Source of the DNA: Acidobacterium sp049965615
Lineage (GTDB): Bacteria; Acidobacteriota; Terriglobia; Terriglobales; Acidobacteriaceae
NCBI GenBank assembly: GCA_049965615.1
Contig: JBMFWD010000008.1
Location: 21,693-85,692, forward strand
Length of the DNA: 64,000 nt
Direction of reading: 5' to 3'
The notes beneath the pieces are model-generated. The model was not told the origin of the DNA and searched no databases. It saw only the letters and a list, made by a program, of their open reading frames with translations. The position numbers and the translations under genes were made by a program. Positions 62,425 through 64,000 of the stretch are shown here, one piece after another (position 1 is the first letter of the stretch; every line of letters starts with the position of its first letter).

Positions 62425-63504
62425 ATGTGGAAGGATCGAATTGGCGGTGGCAGGTTGATAGAACAGGAATTTCCAAGGCGGCGCCGCATTTTGTATGTGG
62501 GGACGGTGGCTCCGGGGCAGACCTCTGCCTACCGGATGACGGCTCTGGTGTCTCTGGGGCAGGAGGTGCGGTGCGTGAACGTTCAGGACTACGTGTGGCG
62601 TTCGCCGGTGGGATCGCGGGTGCAGTTTCGTTGGCCGTATGGGCCGATGGTAGCGGGGATCAACCGGGCGATTGTAGATGCGTTGCGGAGGTTTGAGCCG
62701 GAGGTGGTTTGGCTGGACAAGCCGACGATGGTGACTCCGGAGACGATGGATGCGGTTCGGGCGGCGGGTGCGAAGAGTGTTTTTTACGTGCAGGATGCGC
62801 CGTTTGGTCCGCGCAGGGATGGGTGCTGGGGGCAGTTTTTACGGGCGTTTCGGAAGGCGGATTTGCATTGTCTATTTCGGAAGGCGGATGTGCGGCGTTA
62901 CGAGGCGTGGGGATTGCCGTGGATTGAGACGATGTTCAGCTATGACCCGCGTATGCATTTTCCGCCGGAGACGCCGTTAAGCGATGCGGAGCGGGATCGG
63001 GGGATTTCGTATATCGGGCATCCGCATGAGAAGAGGCCGGAGTTTCTGGCTCGGCTGGCGCGGGAGTTCGGGCTGCCGGTGTGCGTGAATGGGGACCGGT
63101 GGGGGCGGGTGCTGGATGCAGAGGAGCGGGAACAATTACGGCTGGGCGGATACCTGGCGAATGATGCTTATCGGGAGGGGATCTGGCGGTCGAAGATCAA
63201 CCTGAGCTTTGTGACCGAGGACAATGAGGACGATATTGCGCACAAGGCGGTTGAGATTGCGGCGTGCGGGGGATTTTTGATGGCGGTGCGGACGCCGGGG
63301 CATGAGGCGCTGTTTGAGGAAGACAAGGAGGCGGTGTTTTTTTCAAGCGTGGAGGAATGCGCGGAGAAGGCCCGGTTTTATCTGGGGCGGCCGGATTTGC
63401 GGGAGGCGATTGGAACTCGGGCGCGGGAGCGCGCGTTGCGGAGTGGGTATGACAATGATTCGCAGCTGGCGCGGGTGTTGGAGCGGATCAGTGAGCTGGG
63501 GTAG
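62425..63504 (+). CDS. CgeB-like family 1 glycosyltransferase
   Basis: This 359-residue GT-B protein has an N-terminal Rossmann half (RRILYVGTVAPGQTSAYRM) and a C-terminal half with the CgeB/GT1 segment HKAVEIAACGGFLMAVRTPGHEALF and the following VFFSSVEECAEKARFYL. Such enzymes are linked to spore-coat or surface polysaccharide decoration; the sugar is unknown. No transmembrane segment is evident. The ATG at 62425 is used for want of a better start, and no strong ribosome site is visible. It lies behind the hydrogenase remnant but is not related to it. Confidence 0.82.
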   Translation: MWKDRIGGGRLIEQEFPRRRRILYVGTVAPGQTSAYRMTALVSLGQEVRCVNVQDYVWRSPVGSRVQFRWPYGPMVAGINRAIVDALRRFEPEVVWLDKPTMVTPETMDAVRAAGAKSVFYVQDAPFGPRRDGCWGQFLRAFRKADLHCLFRKADVRRYEAWGLPWIETMFSYDPRMHFPPETPLSDAERDRGISYIGHPHEKRPEFLARLAREFGLPVCVNGDRWGRVLDAEEREQLRLGGYLANDAYREGIWRSKINLSFVTEDNEDDIAHKAVEIAACGGFLMAVRTPGHEALFEEDKEAVFFSSVEECAEKARFYLGRPDLREAIGTRARERALRSGYDNDSQLARVLERISELG

Positions 63505-63544
63505 GTTCCGTTCTGATTGGCGGACGTCTGTTTTGTAAGCAAAA

Positions 63545-63573
63545 GCCCCACCCTAGCTTCGCGAGGGTGGGGC
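63545..63573. terminator. Bidirectional hairpin between convergent genes (dispersed-repeat member)
   Basis: GCCCCACCCT (63545-63554) pairs perfectly with AGGGTGGGGC (63564-63573) over ten base pairs, then CACCCGG follows. It lacks a T run, and the same sequence type recurs near 33.8, 35.6, 37.7, 47.1 and 47.3 kb. It may help end transcription of the converging glycosyltransferase and MarR genes. Confidence 0.6.
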
Positions 63574-63639
63574 ACCCGGACGCTACTTATCACGATCCAA
63601 TCCATAGCCCGTCTACATGGAGCAGCCGCATTGTTGCTG

Positions 63640-64000
63640 CTATGTAGTGGTCTGGCTGGCGGCGGAGAGGCCTAGTTTTTTCAGGAGGCGGATGAGCTGG
63701 CGGCGTTCGTTGCGGGAAAGTTCGGCGGCGGCTTGTTCCATGTCTTTGCGGTGCTGGGTGAAGGCGCAGGAGATGAGCTTGCGGCCTTCGGGAGTGAGCT
63801 CGACGATGCGGACGCGCTGGTCGGATGTGCAGGTGGTGCGGCGTACGAGGTTTTTGGCTTCGAGGCGGTCGATGGTGCTGGTGATGGATCCGCTGGTGAG
63901 CATGATTTTTTTCCCGATGGTATTTACGGGCTGCGGGCCTTTGTGGAGGAGCAGCTCGAGGGCGGCGAAGTCGGAGAGGCCGAGCCCGAGGCCGGCGATG
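63640..64000 (-). CDS. MarR-family transcriptional regulator, 3' part
   Basis: The gene continues past the right edge, so its start is not seen. The visible ~119 residues include LGLSDFAALELLLHKGPQPV of the dimer/HTH region, the recognition part MLTSGSITSTIDRLEAKNLV, the wing with DQRVRIVELTPEGR and a C-terminal dimerisation helix. This is the standard winged-helix plan of MarR proteins, which repress genes for efflux or aromatic metabolism until a ligand binds. Its targets are likely outside the window. Confidence 0.88.
   Translation of the reverse strand, partial: IAGLGLGLSDFAALELLLHKGPQPVNTIGKKIMLTSGSITSTIDRLEAKNLVRRTTCTSDQRVRIVELTPEGRKLISCAFTQHRKDMEQAAAELSRNERRQLIRLLKKLGLSAASQTTT

Overview
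This is a GC-rich, gene-dense chromosomal window. It looks like an acidobacterium of the Acidobacteriaceae/Terriglobia type; this is inferred from gene content, not from an rRNA gene. Pointers are an Oar-like TonB-dependent receptor with an N-terminal carboxypeptidase-regulatory-like domain, a Tat-exported FG-GAP/ASPIC-UnbV protein, a YncE-propeller/phosphoesterase fusion, futalosine-type menaquinone synthesis, a complete Gram-negative lipid A/Kdo set, and several families of short hairpin-rich repeats between genes. I see no rRNA or tRNA gene, prophage, IS element or CRISPR array.

Layout. 1-2.8 kb: leucine/branched-acyl-CoA catabolism (acyl-CoA carboxylase beta subunit, HMG-CoA lyase, enoyl-CoA hydratase). 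3.0-9.7 kb: small membrane protein, glycosyltransferase, DHH phosphoesterase, HAD phosphatase, penicillin-acylase-family hydrolase, FPP synthase. 9.7-15.4 kb: citrate synthase, cysteine desulfurase plus MnmA (tRNA 2-thiolation), glycosyltransferase, cytochrome c. 15.4-18.1 kb: tandem DUF481-like outer-membrane paralogues. 18.2-23.6 kb: MqnC, DoxX, cellulose-synthase-like GT2, flavin reductase, UppS. 23.6-28.3 kb: minus-strand envelope cluster WaaA-LpxK-GT9-ICMT, then a DUF3108 protein. 28.4-36.5 kb: Der GTPase, a VapBC pair, DinG-type helicase, Hsp15, RNB exoribonuclease, and three small genes including a probable RNA polymerase omega homologue. 36.9-39.6 kb: cold-shock protein, repeat cluster, P5C dehydrogenase. 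39.7-43.8 kb: a signalling locus with an atypical NarL-like regulator, divergent from a receiver/thioredoxin-reductase fusion and its cNMP-binding histidine kinase. 44.1-48.9 kb: MotAB, FAD oxidoreductase, FHA-GAF-PP2C phosphatase. 49.2-57.1 kb: TonB receptor, secreted phosphoesterase, aquaporin, Phd/PIN toxin-antitoxin. 57.3-60.3 kb: FG-GAP/UnbV protein and LacI regulator with textbook LacI-family operators around them. 60.6-62.3 kb: a scrambled [NiFe]-hydrogenase remnant. 62.4-64 kb: glycosyltransferase and a truncated MarR regulator.

The most unusual part is 60.6-62.3 kb. Within about 1.65 kb I recognise pieces of six hydrogenase genes. On the plus strand, the small-subunit N-terminus, an internal large-subunit segment and the C-terminal half of HypB are joined in one uninterrupted reading frame. 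On the minus strand lie the HypE N-terminus, the HypD C-terminus and the HypF N-terminus, the last with its two zinc-finger modules collapsed into one. I read this as the residue of a deleted and inverted hydrogenase island, or possibly an assembly error, and not as a working enzyme. Second in interest is the 39.7-43.8 kb locus, where a receiver-glutaredoxin-like-flavoprotein fusion without the usual CxxC is followed by a cyclic-nucleotide-binding kinase and faces a regulator that has lost its phospho-acceptor.
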